Shown in pieces: positions 53,890 to 62,538 of a DNA stretch of 64,000 bases. Every line of letters begins with the position of its first letter. Positions within the stretch are counted from its first letter, which is position 1. The position numbers and the translations under genes were made by a program. The notes below the pieces were generated by a model. That model was not told the origin of the DNA. It saw nothing but the letters and a program-made list of their open reading frames with translations, and made no database searches. This stretch comes from Paenibacillus pasadenensis (GTDB lineage Bacteria > Bacillota > Bacilli > Paenibacillales > Paenibacillaceae): the NCBI RefSeq assembly GCF_023715725.1, contig NZ_JAMBOT010000002.1, positions 62,001 to 126,000 on the forward strand, written 5' to 3'.

Positions 53890-55515
53890 ATGAATTTCAG
53901 ACCGAAACTGCTGTTTTTCTCGCATATCGGAAGCCCTGAAGCGATAACCGGCGCCGAAAAGCTGCTGCTCGCAACGGTCATCGAGCTATCCGCCATGGCG
54001 AGCTGCGTGCTAGTCGTTCCAGAGCATGGCATGTTGTCCGAACGGGCGGCCGCAGCGGGCATTGAGGTGAGAGCGGCGGGGAATGTGCCGATTTTTTACT
54101 CCATGTATCAGGGATTGCCGACGATACGCCGCGAGGTGGAAGCCGGCATGCGGGGTTATGGGATGCTGACGCTGTACCGGCTGCTGGCTGAGCTTCGGCC
54201 AGATGCGGTTTGGGTGAATACTTGCGTTCATCCCTTGCCGGCGGTTGCCGCAAGCCGGCTTGGAATACCGGTTGTGTGGTGCCTGACGGAAACGATGAGG
54301 ACGGCGGAAGGCACAAAACACACGCTATCGCTGATTGAGCAGTACGCGGACCGCGTTATCGGCATCTCCTCCTCAACGCTGGCTCCGGTAAGGCGGATTC
54401 GCCCTTTGCTGGAAGCAAAAGCCGAGGTACTTTATCCCGGAATCGATGCGGCCGAGCTGAACCCCGCAGCTTGGGAGGTTAGCCGAAGCAGCCGCAGAGC
54501 CCAGCTTGGTTTATCGGAAAACAGCTGCCTCGTCGGTTTTATCGCCTCTCATCTATATGAGAACAAAGGCGTGGACCAATTTCTGGATATGGCTCAACTA
54601 ACGGCTGCAACGAGTCCTGAAACGGTATTTGCCGTTGTTGGCAATCCGGTTCTTCCGGAATATTACGAGCGGTGCAGAAGCCGGACGGCAGCCGCCGGAC
54701 TGGAGAGCCGCTTTCGCTGGCTTCCGTTTGAACGGAATGTTGCCGCGATTTATCCCGCCATGGATATTCTCGTTGTGCCGAGTCTGATTGAAGAGGGATT
54801 TGGCATGACGGCGCTGGAAGGGATGCTGTTTGGAAAAGCGGTCGTAGCGTATTCCTCCGGCGGCCTGGAGGAAATTATGCACGCGACCGGCAATGCGGAA
54901 TGGCTGCTGCAGCCGCATGATAGCGCCGGTCTGGCGGAGCGGGTCAGCCGACTCAGCCTGAACCCGCCGCTGCGTCTGGCGATCGGCGGCCGCAATGGGG
55001 AAGCCGCCCGAAGTTTGTTCGGCCGGGAGGCGTACCGCCAGCGCCTGGCCGCCAGCCTGGAGAGGCTGGGGCTGGCCGGCGAGCCGAAGCCCCGCTTCGT
55101 ATACGGCAGCGGCGGCAAGGCCCGCTACGAGCTGCGCGGCTGGAAGCTGCGGAAGCTGCGCAGCCGGCGCGAGCGGATCGCGGCTGGCTTGGGCGCTGCG
55201 AAGGAGCATCCGCTGCCGCAGAGCGTGCTGGCGCTCTTCGAGCGAGCTGAGCCGCTCGCCGCGGAAGCGGGCAGCGCCGCCGGCGCCCCGGCCCGGCGCA
55301 GGCGAAGCGGCGGAGCAGGCGCGCGGGGCCGGGCCGCTCGGCGCCAGGCTTCGCCGGGCCGGCGGGCGCCTGCCGCGCGAAGAGCGGGCCGCCGCGCGGG
55401 AGGCGGCAGGCCCGGCGGAGGCGCTGGCGGAGCCGCGAAGCGGCGGCGTTCGGCCAGCCGGGCCCGCCCGGCGGCCAAACCGCCAGGCCGCAGCAAGGGC
55501 CGCAGCAGAAGGTAA
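53890..55515 (+). CDS. GT4 glycosyltransferase, probable frameshift near the C-terminus
   Basis: A 541-residue GT-B transferase. LLFFSHIGSPEAITGAEKLL opens the N half; VGFIASHLYENKGVDQFLDM, FAVVGNPVLPEYYERC and EEGFGMTALEGMLFGKAVVA form the C half with the Glu-x7-Glu site. The catalytic part ends near 400. From about residue 466 the frame turns into Arg/Ala/Gly/Pro sequence that does not look natural, while the +1 frame reads on smoothly (EAAEQARGAGPLGARLRRAG) to a stop at 55540. A one-base indel in the C/G runs around 55285-55300 is likely. The ribosome site AAGGAAGG precedes the ATG. Confidence 0.82.
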   Translation: MNFRPKLLFFSHIGSPEAITGAEKLLLATVIELSAMASCVLVVPEHGMLSERAAAAGIEVRAAGNVPIFYSMYQGLPTIRREVEAGMRGYGMLTLYRLLAELRPDAVWVNTCVHPLPAVAASRLGIPVVWCLTETMRTAEGTKHTLSLIEQYADRVIGISSSTLAPVRRIRPLLEAKAEVLYPGIDAAELNPAAWEVSRSSRRAQLGLSENSCLVGFIASHLYENKGVDQFLDMAQLTAATSPETVFAVVGNPVLPEYYERCRSRTAAAGLESRFRWLPFERNVAAIYPAMDILVVPSLIEEGFGMTALEGMLFGKAVVAYSSGGLEEIMHATGNAEWLLQPHDSAGLAERVSRLSLNPPLRLAIGGRNGEAARSLFGREAYRQRLAASLERLGLAGEPKPRFVYGSGGKARYELRGWKLRKLRSRRERIAAGLGAAKEHPLPQSVLALFERAEPLAAEAGSAAGAPARRRRSGGAGARGRAARRQASPGRRAPAARRAGRRAGGGRPGGGAGGAAKRRRSASRARPAAKPPGRSKGRSRR

Positions 55516-55559
55516 ACGCCGGGTTTTAAGGCAAACATAGAGAAAGGCGGAGATGACCT

Positions 55560-56654
55560 ATGCGGGTGATGACTGTGCTTGGCACGAGGCCGGAGATCAT
55601 CCGGCTCAGCCTCATCATCGGCAAGCTGGACCGGCTTGCCGACCGGCACATTCTCGTGCATACCGGACAAAATTACACCGCTTCGCTGAACGATGTGTTT
55701 TTTCAGGAGATGGGCGTGCGCAAGCCGGATCATATTATGGCCGGGGGCAGCCATTCGCTTGGCGGACAGCTCTCGGGCATGTTCGGCGAGATGGAGCGGC
55801 TGCTCAAGGAAGAGCGCCCGCATGTCGTGCTGCTGCTCGGCGATACGAACAGCGCTTTATGCGCCATCGTCGCCGAGCGGATGGGCATTCCCGTTGTTCA
55901 TATGGAGGCCGGCAACCGCTGTTACGACCTGACGGTGCCGGAAGAGAAAAACCGGCGCATTATCGATGCGGTCTCGACCATCAACATGCCGTACACGGAA
56001 TACAGCAAAAACAATCTGCTGCGCGAAGGTTTTCCTGCAAACCGCATCGTGCGCACCGGCAACCCGATCTATGAGGTCATGAGCTTTTACCGCAGCCGGA
56101 TCGATGCCAGCGATATTCTGAACCGGCTCGGACTGCAGGCGGGGGAGTACTTGCTGGTAACGACGCACCGGGCGGAAAACGTTGACGTGCCGCTGCATTT
56201 AGACGGCATTTTGGAAGGGCTGAACCGGATTGCGGAGCGGCATGGAAAAAGGCTGATCTGCAGCATTCATCCGCGCACCAGATCACGCATCGACAGCGGC
56301 GGAACAGGCGTCAAGCCGCATCCGCTGGTGGAATTTCACGAGCCCTTCGGCTTTTTTGACTTCGTGGCGCTTGAACGCAGCGCCTGGTGCGCGGTCAGCG
56401 ACAGCGGCACGGTGCAGGAGGAATGCTGCCTGCTCGGCGTGCCGACCGTCACGATCCGCAATACGACGGAAAGGCCTGAGACGGTCGATTGCGGCAGCAA
56501 TGCCGTAAGCGGCTTGAAGGCAGACAATATCGCGGCGGCCGTTGACGTTATGACGGCTTTGCCCGCAAGCTGGAGTATTCCGGCAGGCTACGAGGCGACA
56601 GACGTTTCAGACATCGTAGTGAAATTTTTGCTTGGAGGGAAATGGAATGTTTGA
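55560..56654 (+). CDS. wecB: UDP-N-acetylglucosamine 2-epimerase-like (WecB/CapG-type)
   Basis: A 364-residue GT-B-fold epimerase acting at C2 of a UDP-N-acetyl sugar. MTVLGTRPEIIRLSLIIGKL, HILVHTGQNY, VLLLGDTNSALCAIVA, HMEAGNRCYDLTVPEEKNRR, TTHRAENVDVP, EFHEPFGFFDF and SDSGTVQEECCLLGVPTVTI are all typical. The frequent NR.YD..VPEE form is that of CapG/WbvD-type enzymes working on 6-deoxy sugars. It directly precedes capE- and rmlD-like genes with overlapping ends, so the three form one pathway. Confidence 0.92.
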   Translation: MRVMTVLGTRPEIIRLSLIIGKLDRLADRHILVHTGQNYTASLNDVFFQEMGVRKPDHIMAGGSHSLGGQLSGMFGEMERLLKEERPHVVLLLGDTNSALCAIVAERMGIPVVHMEAGNRCYDLTVPEEKNRRIIDAVSTINMPYTEYSKNNLLREGFPANRIVRTGNPIYEVMSFYRSRIDASDILNRLGLQAGEYLLVTTHRAENVDVPLHLDGILEGLNRIAERHGKRLICSIHPRTRSRIDSGGTGVKPHPLVEFHEPFGFFDFVALERSAWCAVSDSGTVQEECCLLGVPTVTIRNTTERPETVDCGSNAVSGLKADNIAAAVDVMTALPASWSIPAGYEATDVSDIVVKFLLGGKWNV

Positions 56655-57630
56655 AAATTCTCGGATCCTCGTCACGGGAGGAACCGGTTCATGGGGATAT
56701 GAGCTGGTACGACAGCTGCTGCCGCAAAATCCAAAGGAAATTATTGTTTTCTCGCGCAGCGAGTCGGCTCAGGTTTCGATGAGCCGGATGTTTGAGGACC
56801 CCCGTCTCACGTTCCGCATCGGCGACATCCGCGATTTGGACGCATTGACCAAAGCGACGCATGGTGTGGATTATGTCTTTCATCTGGCGGCGCTCAAACA
56901 TGTGCCGGTGTGCGAGGAGCATCCTTATGAAGCGTTGAAAACCAATGTGCTTGGCACGCAAAATGTCATCGAGGCATCCACAACGAATAAGGTAAAACGA
57001 GTCATTTATATCTCTACGGACAAAGCGGCGAACCCGTCGAATTTTTACGGCATGACCAAAGCCATCGGCGAAAAGCTTATCGTATACGCCAACCTGCTGA
57101 ATACGGACACCAAGTTTGTCTGCGTGCGCGGCGGCAATGTGCTCGGCACTAACGGCAGCGTCATTCATCTGTTTACGAATCAGATTAAAACAAAAGGCCA
57201 GGTGCGGCTTACCGACCGCGGCATGACGCGTTTTTTCCTGACGCTGCAGGATGCGATTTCGCTGCTGTTCAAAGCATCGGAGGAGAGCCTTGGCGGCGAA
57301 ATATTCGTCATGACCATGCCGACCTGCCGGATCGAGGACCTTGCAGAGGTGCTGATGGAAGACATCGGCATAAAAGCCGAAGTAATTGAAACGGGCATCC
57401 GTCCCGGCGAAAAGCTGCATGAAATTTTGCTGACCGAGTTCGAAAGCAAGAGCACGGTCATATATGATAAAGAATATCTCGTTATTCTGCCTCCGCTCGA
57501 TATTCCCGGGTTGAAACAGCATTACAGCTCGTATGACGAGGTGGCGTTCGACAGCTTCTGCTCCAGCGAAAATCTGATGGATCAAGAGCAGATCCGGGCG
57601 ATGCTGCAAAGGGGCGGCTTTCTGAAATGA
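56647..57630 (+). CDS. UDP-GlcNAc 4,6-dehydratase / 5-epimerase (CapE/WbvB-like)
   Basis: A 327-residue SDR enzyme. The ATG at 56647 follows GGAGGG inside the wecB end (8-nt overlap). VTGGTGSWGYELVRQLL binds NAD(P), STDKAANPSNFYGMTKAIGE holds the Thr/Asp/Lys and Tyr-x3-Lys catalytic residues, and RGGNVLGTNGSVIHLF and RMTRFFLTLQDAI-like (GMTRFFLTLQDAISLL) mark the CapE/PseB group. Removes water from UDP-GlcNAc and inverts C5, giving a 4-keto-L-sugar. No membrane helices, unlike FlaA1/CapD. Confidence 0.9.
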   Translation: MFENSRILVTGGTGSWGYELVRQLLPQNPKEIIVFSRSESAQVSMSRMFEDPRLTFRIGDIRDLDALTKATHGVDYVFHLAALKHVPVCEEHPYEALKTNVLGTQNVIEASTTNKVKRVIYISTDKAANPSNFYGMTKAIGEKLIVYANLLNTDTKFVCVRGGNVLGTNGSVIHLFTNQIKTKGQVRLTDRGMTRFFLTLQDAISLLFKASEESLGGEIFVMTMPTCRIEDLAEVLMEDIGIKAEVIETGIRPGEKLHEILLTEFESKSTVIYDKEYLVILPPLDIPGLKQHYSSYDEVAFDSFCSSENLMDQEQIRAMLQRGGFLK

Positions 57631-58451
57631 AGCTGCTCATCCTTGGAGGAGGCGGTATGGCCGGCTCGATGTTAGTAGGCTATTTTCGCGGCCGCAAGGG
57701 CTTCGAGCTGGTTTGGACTACGCGCGACGGCAGGGACGATTCCCTGCCGCTCGACGCCTCCGATCTGGAGGCGGTGCTTACGCTGGTGGAGCAGGTGAAG
57801 CCGGAACTGATCGTGAACTGCGTCGGCAAGCTGAACCAGGACGCGGAGCAGCATCCGCTTGAGGCGTATACGCTGAACGGCTTGCTGCCGCATTGGCTCG
57901 CTTTTGCCGCAGGCGAGAACGGGGCGAGGCTGATTCATATCAGCTCCGATTGCGTGTTTTTGGGCGACAGGGGCGGTTATACAGAGGAAGACAGGCCGGA
58001 CGGCGTTTCGGTGTATGCCCGGTCCAAGGCGCTTGGCGAGGTTCGGGATCCGCGGCATCTGACAATTCGCACCTCAATAATCGGGCCTGACAGCAGTCCC
58101 AAAGGGATTGGCCTGTTAAAATGGTTTCTCGCTCAAAGCGGCGAGGTATCCGGTTACAGCCGCGTTTATTGGAATGGCGTAACAACGCTGGAGCTGGCCA
58201 AAGCGGTGGAGTATGCAGCGGGCAAACCGGACGTTGGCGGACTGGTGCATCTGCTCGCGGAAGCGCCGGCAAGCAAGCTGGAAATGCTGGACTGGTTCAA
58301 GGAAGCCTACAATCGGGATGATATTACGATTGTGCCTGCGCACGAACCGGCGATAGACCGTACGCTAAGCGCTGTGCGGAGCGACTGGGATTATAAAGCT
58401 CCAAGCATCCCGGATATGGTGCGCGAGCTGGCGGCATGGGGACGGAGCTAG
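57627..58451 (+). CDS. RmlD-like 4-keto-sugar reductase (WbvR-type)
   Basis: A 274-residue SDR overlapping the capE-like gene by ATGA. LLILGGGGMAGSMLVGYFRG binds NAD(P)H; PLEAYTLNGLLPHWLAF, HISSDCVFLGDRGGYTEED and YARSKALGEV (Tyr-x3-Lys) are of RmlD type. It lacks the C-terminal cupin domain of CapF, so the single-domain WbvR route to UDP-L-rhamnosamine/quinovosamine derivatives fits better than the CapF route to UDP-L-FucNAc. With wecB and capE it should complete a UDP-2-acetamido-2,6-dideoxy-L-hexose. Confidence 0.85.
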   Translation: MKLLILGGGGMAGSMLVGYFRGRKGFELVWTTRDGRDDSLPLDASDLEAVLTLVEQVKPELIVNCVGKLNQDAEQHPLEAYTLNGLLPHWLAFAAGENGARLIHISSDCVFLGDRGGYTEEDRPDGVSVYARSKALGEVRDPRHLTIRTSIIGPDSSPKGIGLLKWFLAQSGEVSGYSRVYWNGVTTLELAKAVEYAAGKPDVGGLVHLLAEAPASKLEMLDWFKEAYNRDDITIVPAHEPAIDRTLSAVRSDWDYKAPSIPDMVRELAAWGRS

Positions 58452-58478
58452 CTCCGGCTGGAGAAAGGCGGGGGAGTC

Positions 58479-59477
58479 ATGAACAAACACGCAGAGCCGA
58501 GTGCAGGCCGCGCAGCAGCCCGCCGGCTGCTCGTGACGGGAGCAAACGGCTTTTGCGGCAGCCATGCCGTCACCTATTTTGTGTCGGAAGGCTGGCAGGT
58601 CATCGCGGGCGTACGGCCGGGCAGCCAGCCATTCTGGTCTAAACCTGGCGGAGCGCCGGCATGGTTCGGAGACGCTTGTGAATCCGGTCTCGTTCATATC
58701 GAGCCGATTGACCTGTCCGACAGCGGCGGCATTCGCCAGACGATCGCGCAGACGCGGCCCGACGCTGTACTGCATTTAGCCGGATTAAATACGGCGGGGC
58801 CGTCATGGGCCGACCCTTCCGGTTATATGGAGGTAAATCTGATGGGGACGCTGCGTTTGCTGGAAGCGGTTCGCATGTCGGATCACGCCTGCCGCATCGT
58901 CGTTGCCGGGTCAATGCTCGGCGTCTCCCTGCAGGAGGGCGAAGTCCCCCGGCCTGCCCATCCGTACAGCCTCAGCAAATCGTTGCAGGCAGCTGCTGCT
59001 CTCAGCTGGCATGCCCTGTACGGCCTTGACGTAATCGTTGCGGTGCCGTCCAATCTCATCGGGCCCGGCCCCTCCGCCGGATTGAACCGGCTGCTGGCGC
59101 GATATACGTCGGACTGCGAGCAGGCGGCAGCGCTTGGAACGCCGCAGCCTCCGGCTTTTCGCTTATCCTCCGCTACGGAGTCCCGTGATTTTCTGGATGT
59201 GCGGGATGCCATGCGTGCATACGGCTTACTGCTGGAGCGCGGAATGGCTGGTCAAAGTTACGCAATGGCCAGCGGGCGAATGACGGAGCTTGGCGAGCTC
59301 GCAGCCATGTACGGGGAGCTTGCTGCAACGCTGCTGCTGCTGGAAATCGGTTCAAGCGGCGCGCCGTCGCCTGCCGCTGCGGACACTTCCGCGCTGCTGG
59401 CGCTCGGCTGGCAGCCGGTTTATTCGCTGCGCCAGTCGGTGCAGGATACGCTGGACGATTGCCGGAACGGCCATTAA
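58479..59477 (+). CDS. NAD-dependent epimerase/dehydratase (GDP-mannose dehydratase-like SDR)
   Basis: A 332-residue extended SDR. RRLLVTGANGFCGSHAVTYF binds NAD(P); VLHLAGLNTAGPSWADPSGY, VAGSMLGVS, and PYSLSKSLQAAAALSWH hold the Tyr-x3-Lys pair, and RDFLDVRDAMRAYGLLLERG matches the GDP-mannose 4,6-dehydratase/RMD group. It could reduce or epimerise a sugar nucleotide for the same glycan; substrate not predictable. The ribosome site AAAGGCGGGGG lies before the ATG, 27 nt after the reductase gene. Last gene of the cluster. Confidence 0.82.
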   Translation: MNKHAEPSAGRAAARRLLVTGANGFCGSHAVTYFVSEGWQVIAGVRPGSQPFWSKPGGAPAWFGDACESGLVHIEPIDLSDSGGIRQTIAQTRPDAVLHLAGLNTAGPSWADPSGYMEVNLMGTLRLLEAVRMSDHACRIVVAGSMLGVSLQEGEVPRPAHPYSLSKSLQAAAALSWHALYGLDVIVAVPSNLIGPGPSAGLNRLLARYTSDCEQAAALGTPQPPAFRLSSATESRDFLDVRDAMRAYGLLLERGMAGQSYAMASGRMTELGELAAMYGELAATLLLLEIGSSGAPSPAAADTSALLALGWQPVYSLRQSVQDTLDDCRNGH

Positions 59478-59502
59478 TTCCGGCTTCAGCAACAGCATAA
59501 AA

Positions 59503-59532
59503 GCGGCCTGGACATGATCCAGAGCCGCCTAT
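59503..59532. terminator. Terminator between the sugar cluster and terC
   Basis: GCGGC..TGGA pairs with TCCA..GCCGC (59503-59528). On the minus strand TTTT follows, serving terC; on the plus strand it may end the cluster. Confidence 0.7.
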
Positions 59533-59539
59533 TTGTCGT

Positions 59540-60322
59540 TTATACGGTGCCGGGCTCCGCACCGCTTTGCGGATTTGTTTTTTCCTTCGAAAGAAACCAG
59601 CCGCACAGAGCGATGAGAATCAAAACGCCCCAGAACGTAATTTTCCAGCCGGCGCTTTTGGGGAACGTTTTGGCAAACACGCCAACGTCCGGGTGGGACA
59701 ACGTATAAACGGCCAGCTTAATGCCAACCCAGCCAACGATGGCAAATGCCGCCGTTTCCAGGCCGGGGCGCCTTTCCAGCAGCCGGCCAAAATAAGAAGC
59801 GGCAAAACGCATAATAACAAGGCCAATTACGCCGCCGGCGAGAATGACCGAAAAATGTCCGCCGTCCAGGCCGCCGATGCGCGGCAGCGTCGTGGCCGGA
59901 AGGGTAATGGCCAGCGCAACTGCGGCCAGAATCGCGTCGATAGCAAAGGCAAGATCGGCAAGCTCTACTTTTAGCACAGTGACCCAAAAGTTTTCCTGTT
60001 TTTTCTCCGCTTCTTGTTTATGTTTTTTCTGTTTGACGAACAGCCGTTTTGCCATATGGCTAATCGCAATGTACAGCAGATATGCCGCGCCGATTGCTTG
60101 TACATACCAAACATCCGCCAAGAAGGAAATGATGAACAGCGAGGCAAATCGAAATACAAACGCTCCGGCAAGCCCGTAAAACAGCGCCTTTTTGCGTTCT
60201 TTTTCCGGCAGATGTTTGACCATGATGGAGATGACAAGCGCATTGTCGGCGGCAAGTATGCCTTCAAGGCCGATCAGAACGACCAGCACCCATAAATATT
60301 CGAGAAGCACAGCAGTATCCAC
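59540..60322 (-). CDS. TerC-family integral membrane protein
   Basis: A 260-residue protein with about seven helices. GTG at 60322 is chosen since AAAGGAG lies 9 nt upstream; the longer frame starts at an ATG (60349) without a site. EGILAADNALVISIMVKHLP with the Asp/Asn pair and DLAFAIDAILAAVALAI, the second acidic helix, are the TerC metal-site motifs. Family members are linked to manganese export during protein secretion or tellurium resistance. No yybP-ykoY riboswitch was recognised upstream. Confidence 0.9.
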   Translation of the reverse strand: MDTAVLLEYLWVLVVLIGLEGILAADNALVISIMVKHLPEKERKKALFYGLAGAFVFRFASLFIISFLADVWYVQAIGAAYLLYIAISHMAKRLFVKQKKHKQEAEKKQENFWVTVLKVELADLAFAIDAILAAVALAITLPATTLPRIGGLDGGHFSVILAGGVIGLVIMRFAASYFGRLLERRPGLETAAFAIVGWVGIKLAVYTLSHPDVGVFAKTFPKSAGWKITFWGVLILIALCGWFLSKEKTNPQSGAEPGTV

Positions 60323-60445
60323 AACGTTCAGCTCCTTTCCAATCTGCATTAGCTAACCGTTAGAATACGCGATGCAATCGGATTTTATTAATTCACAAAA
60401 CGTCATAGAACTATTTTGATATTGATAAAATCTTGATTTTACCTC

Positions 60446-60535
60446 TTGCCAATTAATTTTTTGATGTGATAAAGTAGAAACCTAGCCGCAATTTTCGACA
60501 AGATTCGATATTTTATTCATATGAAAGCGCTTATA
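60446..60535 (+). promoter_or_regulatory. Promoter and CcpA (cre) site of GH43 gene 1
   Basis: TTGCCA (60446-60451), 18 bp, TAAAGT (60470-60475). Downstream at 60522-60535, TGAAAGCGCTTATA matches the cre consensus TGWAARCGYTWNCW at 13 of 14 positions, predicting carbon catabolite repression. The remainder of the 315-base gap 60323-60637 is AT-rich without a gene. Confidence 0.65.
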
Positions 60536-60637
60536 TACAAGCTTTGAAGGGCGGTGGTAGGGCTAAGAAGCAGTCGGCTTTTTAATTATAGAAATAAATT
60601 ATTACCATTATAAATATCTAAAAGAGGTGTAATGAGA

Positions 60638-62188
60638 ATGATATCCATACAGCGTACACAATATCCTAAAAGCCTGGCCATTTTAGTAACCGGTTTCATC
60701 GTTTTGGTGTCGATGCTCCTTTTTGCTCAGTCCGCTAAAGCGGCTCCGGTCAACATCGTTAATAACTCTGACTGGTACGATACCAATGGCAACGCGATTT
60801 GGGCTCAAGGCGGCTTTATGATGAAAAAGGACAACACATATTATTGGTACGGCATGAACTATGAGGTTCCCAATACGAAAAAAGTAAATCTGTACACGTC
60901 CACGGACCTGAAAAACTGGACGAAGCAAGAGAACTCGGTTAACCCGGATTCGGTGGTTGATTTTGGCAGCATCAATACAAAGCTGGACGCAATTGGAGAT
61001 ACGACGACAACTCGTTATGCGCCAACTCAGTGGATTGGCCGTCCGTTAGCCGCTTATAACAGCGCTACCTCAAAATTTGTCATCTTAATTGAATGGGGCA
61101 ATGGAGACGGAAACGGTCGCAATAAAATGGCGGTGTTCACGAGCAGCACTGCAGCGGGACCGTTTACGTATGAGAAATTCATCGCCATGCCGGGCGGTTA
61201 TAACATGGGCGATCTTGGCTCTGTTTTCACGGATACAGATGGAAGCACTTACATTACGTATACAATTGACTACAATCCGGCGTGGTATAACTCCGGCATT
61301 CAAATCAGCAAGCTGACCTCGGATTACACGGGCATCGCCGAAGTAACAAAAACGCTGCAATCGACCGGCCCTTACAAGGAAGCGACAACGCTGTTCAAAC
61401 GCGGGTCCGAGTATATTATGATTGCTTCCACAACAAACGGATGGACGTCCAGCCAGAGCTGGTGTTATTCGGCAACGAGCCTGTCCGGAACATGGGCGGC
61501 GCCGTCCTATTGCGGAACGAGCCCGTCCTCGAGCAACTCGTTTGACACTCAGGTTGACCAAGTACTGACAATTGAAGGCTCTTCCGGCACCTCGTATATT
61601 TACTTCGGCGACCGCTGGAACGGGCGTTTTGGCGGCAGCACGGCTGTTGGTCGCAACCAATGGTATCCGCTTACATTTGATGCAAACGGAAAGCCGGTCA
61701 TTAACGGTTATGCGCAATGGACGCTGGATGCTGCAGCAGGAACGTGGAGCACATCGGCTCCAGTAGACATTACAAAAACGTATTCCATCTCCAACCGCTG
61801 GCCTGGAAAAGCACTTGGAATTGTAGGCGGATCTGCCGCCAACAGCGCCAAGCTGGAGCAGCGCACATATTCGGGAGCGGCAGGACAATCGTGGAAGTTC
61901 ATCGATGCGGGCGGCGGTTACTATAACATCCGCAACGTGACCAGCGGTTTGAATTTGACGCTTGGCGGTTCTACTCAAAACGGAGCGCAAGTAACCCAGT
62001 ATACGCCAAGCACGTCAACGAGCCAGCAATTCAGCATTGTGGCGGTAGGCGGAGGTTACTTCAAGCTGGTTAACCGCGCGAGCGGCAAGGTGCTCGGCAA
62101 TGCAGGCAGCGGCGCGGACGGAGCTATTATCGTCCAGGAAGCCGACGCTAACGAATGGTCGCAAAACTTCAGCTTCACGGCGCTTTAA
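60638..62188 (+). CDS. Secreted GH43-type glycosidase with C-terminal CBM13 (ricin-type) domain, copy 1
   Basis: A 516-residue secreted enzyme. The ATG at 60638 fits AGAGGTG (8 nt) better than the ATG at 60632. The signal peptide ends near AQSAKAA. The five-bladed propeller has QGGFMMKKDNTYYWYGMNYE, TSTDLKNWTKQ, FVILIEWGNGDGNGRNKM, GGYNMGDLGSVFTDTDGSTY and YKEATTLFKRGSEYIMIAST. The order GH43 then CBM13 recalls exo-beta-1,3-galactanases (GH43 subfamily 24), which is a guess at the activity. The CBM13 (about 385-516) has QxW-like repeats (GQSWKFI, SQQFSIV, SQNFSFT). Confidence 0.83.
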   Translation: MISIQRTQYPKSLAILVTGFIVLVSMLLFAQSAKAAPVNIVNNSDWYDTNGNAIWAQGGFMMKKDNTYYWYGMNYEVPNTKKVNLYTSTDLKNWTKQENSVNPDSVVDFGSINTKLDAIGDTTTTRYAPTQWIGRPLAAYNSATSKFVILIEWGNGDGNGRNKMAVFTSSTAAGPFTYEKFIAMPGGYNMGDLGSVFTDTDGSTYITYTIDYNPAWYNSGIQISKLTSDYTGIAEVTKTLQSTGPYKEATTLFKRGSEYIMIASTTNGWTSSQSWCYSATSLSGTWAAPSYCGTSPSSSNSFDTQVDQVLTIEGSSGTSYIYFGDRWNGRFGGSTAVGRNQWYPLTFDANGKPVINGYAQWTLDAAAGTWSTSAPVDITKTYSISNRWPGKALGIVGGSAANSAKLEQRTYSGAAGQSWKFIDAGGGYYNIRNVTSGLNLTLGGSTQNGAQVTQYTPSTSTSQQFSIVAVGGGYFKLVNRASGKVLGNAGSGADGAIIVQEADANEWSQNFSFTAL

Positions 62189-62201
62189 TCGTAAAATCAA
62201 T

Positions 62202-62250
62202 GCATAAAACCGGCCTTTTCGGGGTTCCCCAGGAAAGGCCGGTTTTATGC
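62202..62250 (+). terminator. Intrinsic terminator after GH43 gene 1
   Basis: A perfect 17-bp stem (GCATAAAACCGGCCTTT / AAAGGCCGGTTTTATGC) around a 15-nt loop; the T stretch is inside the stem. Confidence 0.85.
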
Positions 62251-62304
62251 AACAAAGTCGCCAGTGAAGAACTAGTAAATTTTTTATAATTCGACGGAAA
62301 GGCA

Positions 62305-62353
62305 TTGTTCAATTTTAGCTTATTGTGGTAATCTTTGAGTGAAAACGCTCTAT
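62305..62353 (+). promoter_or_regulatory. Promoter and weaker cre site of GH43 gene 2
   Basis: TTGTTC (62305-62310), 18 bp, TAATCT (62329-62334), then TGAAAACGCTCTAT (62340-62353), matching cre at 12 of 14 positions. Confidence 0.5.
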
Positions 62354-62431
62354 TTTTAAGTTGGCGGCAGGGGGGATGCATGGAAAGGCAATAAGGAGAA
62401 TAGTTGTTGCATCTGCAGAGAGAGAGCAGCT

Positions 62432-62505
62432 TGAAGTGAAAGAGGTGTAGTTGAAGTAAACGAAAGTCAGGTACGGCCATTTTCGTAACCGGTTTCATGG
62501 ATATT
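62432..62505 (+). pseudogene. Scrap of a GH43 gene 5' end between the two copies
   Basis: AAAGAGGTGTAG and, further on, GGCCATTTTCGTAACCGGTT repeat the ribosome site and the signal-peptide codons of GH43 gene 1 (60621-60700) in order, with the start codon and spacing lost. It is a broken third copy lying in the 350-base gap between the enzymes. Confidence 0.75.
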
Positions 62506-62538
62506 AAACAAAATCTCATGATGCATAGGAGTGACAAA

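Noticed and set aside
54995-55540. Open frame overlapping the end of the GT4 gene as a separate gene.
   Set aside because: Its first half is an unnatural Arg/Ser/Pro-rich shadow; only its last ~85 residues look real, which is better explained by a frameshift in the GT4 gene.
60323-60445. Manganese (yybP-ykoY) riboswitch upstream of terC.
   Set aside because: The conserved riboswitch segments were not found in the minus-strand leader.
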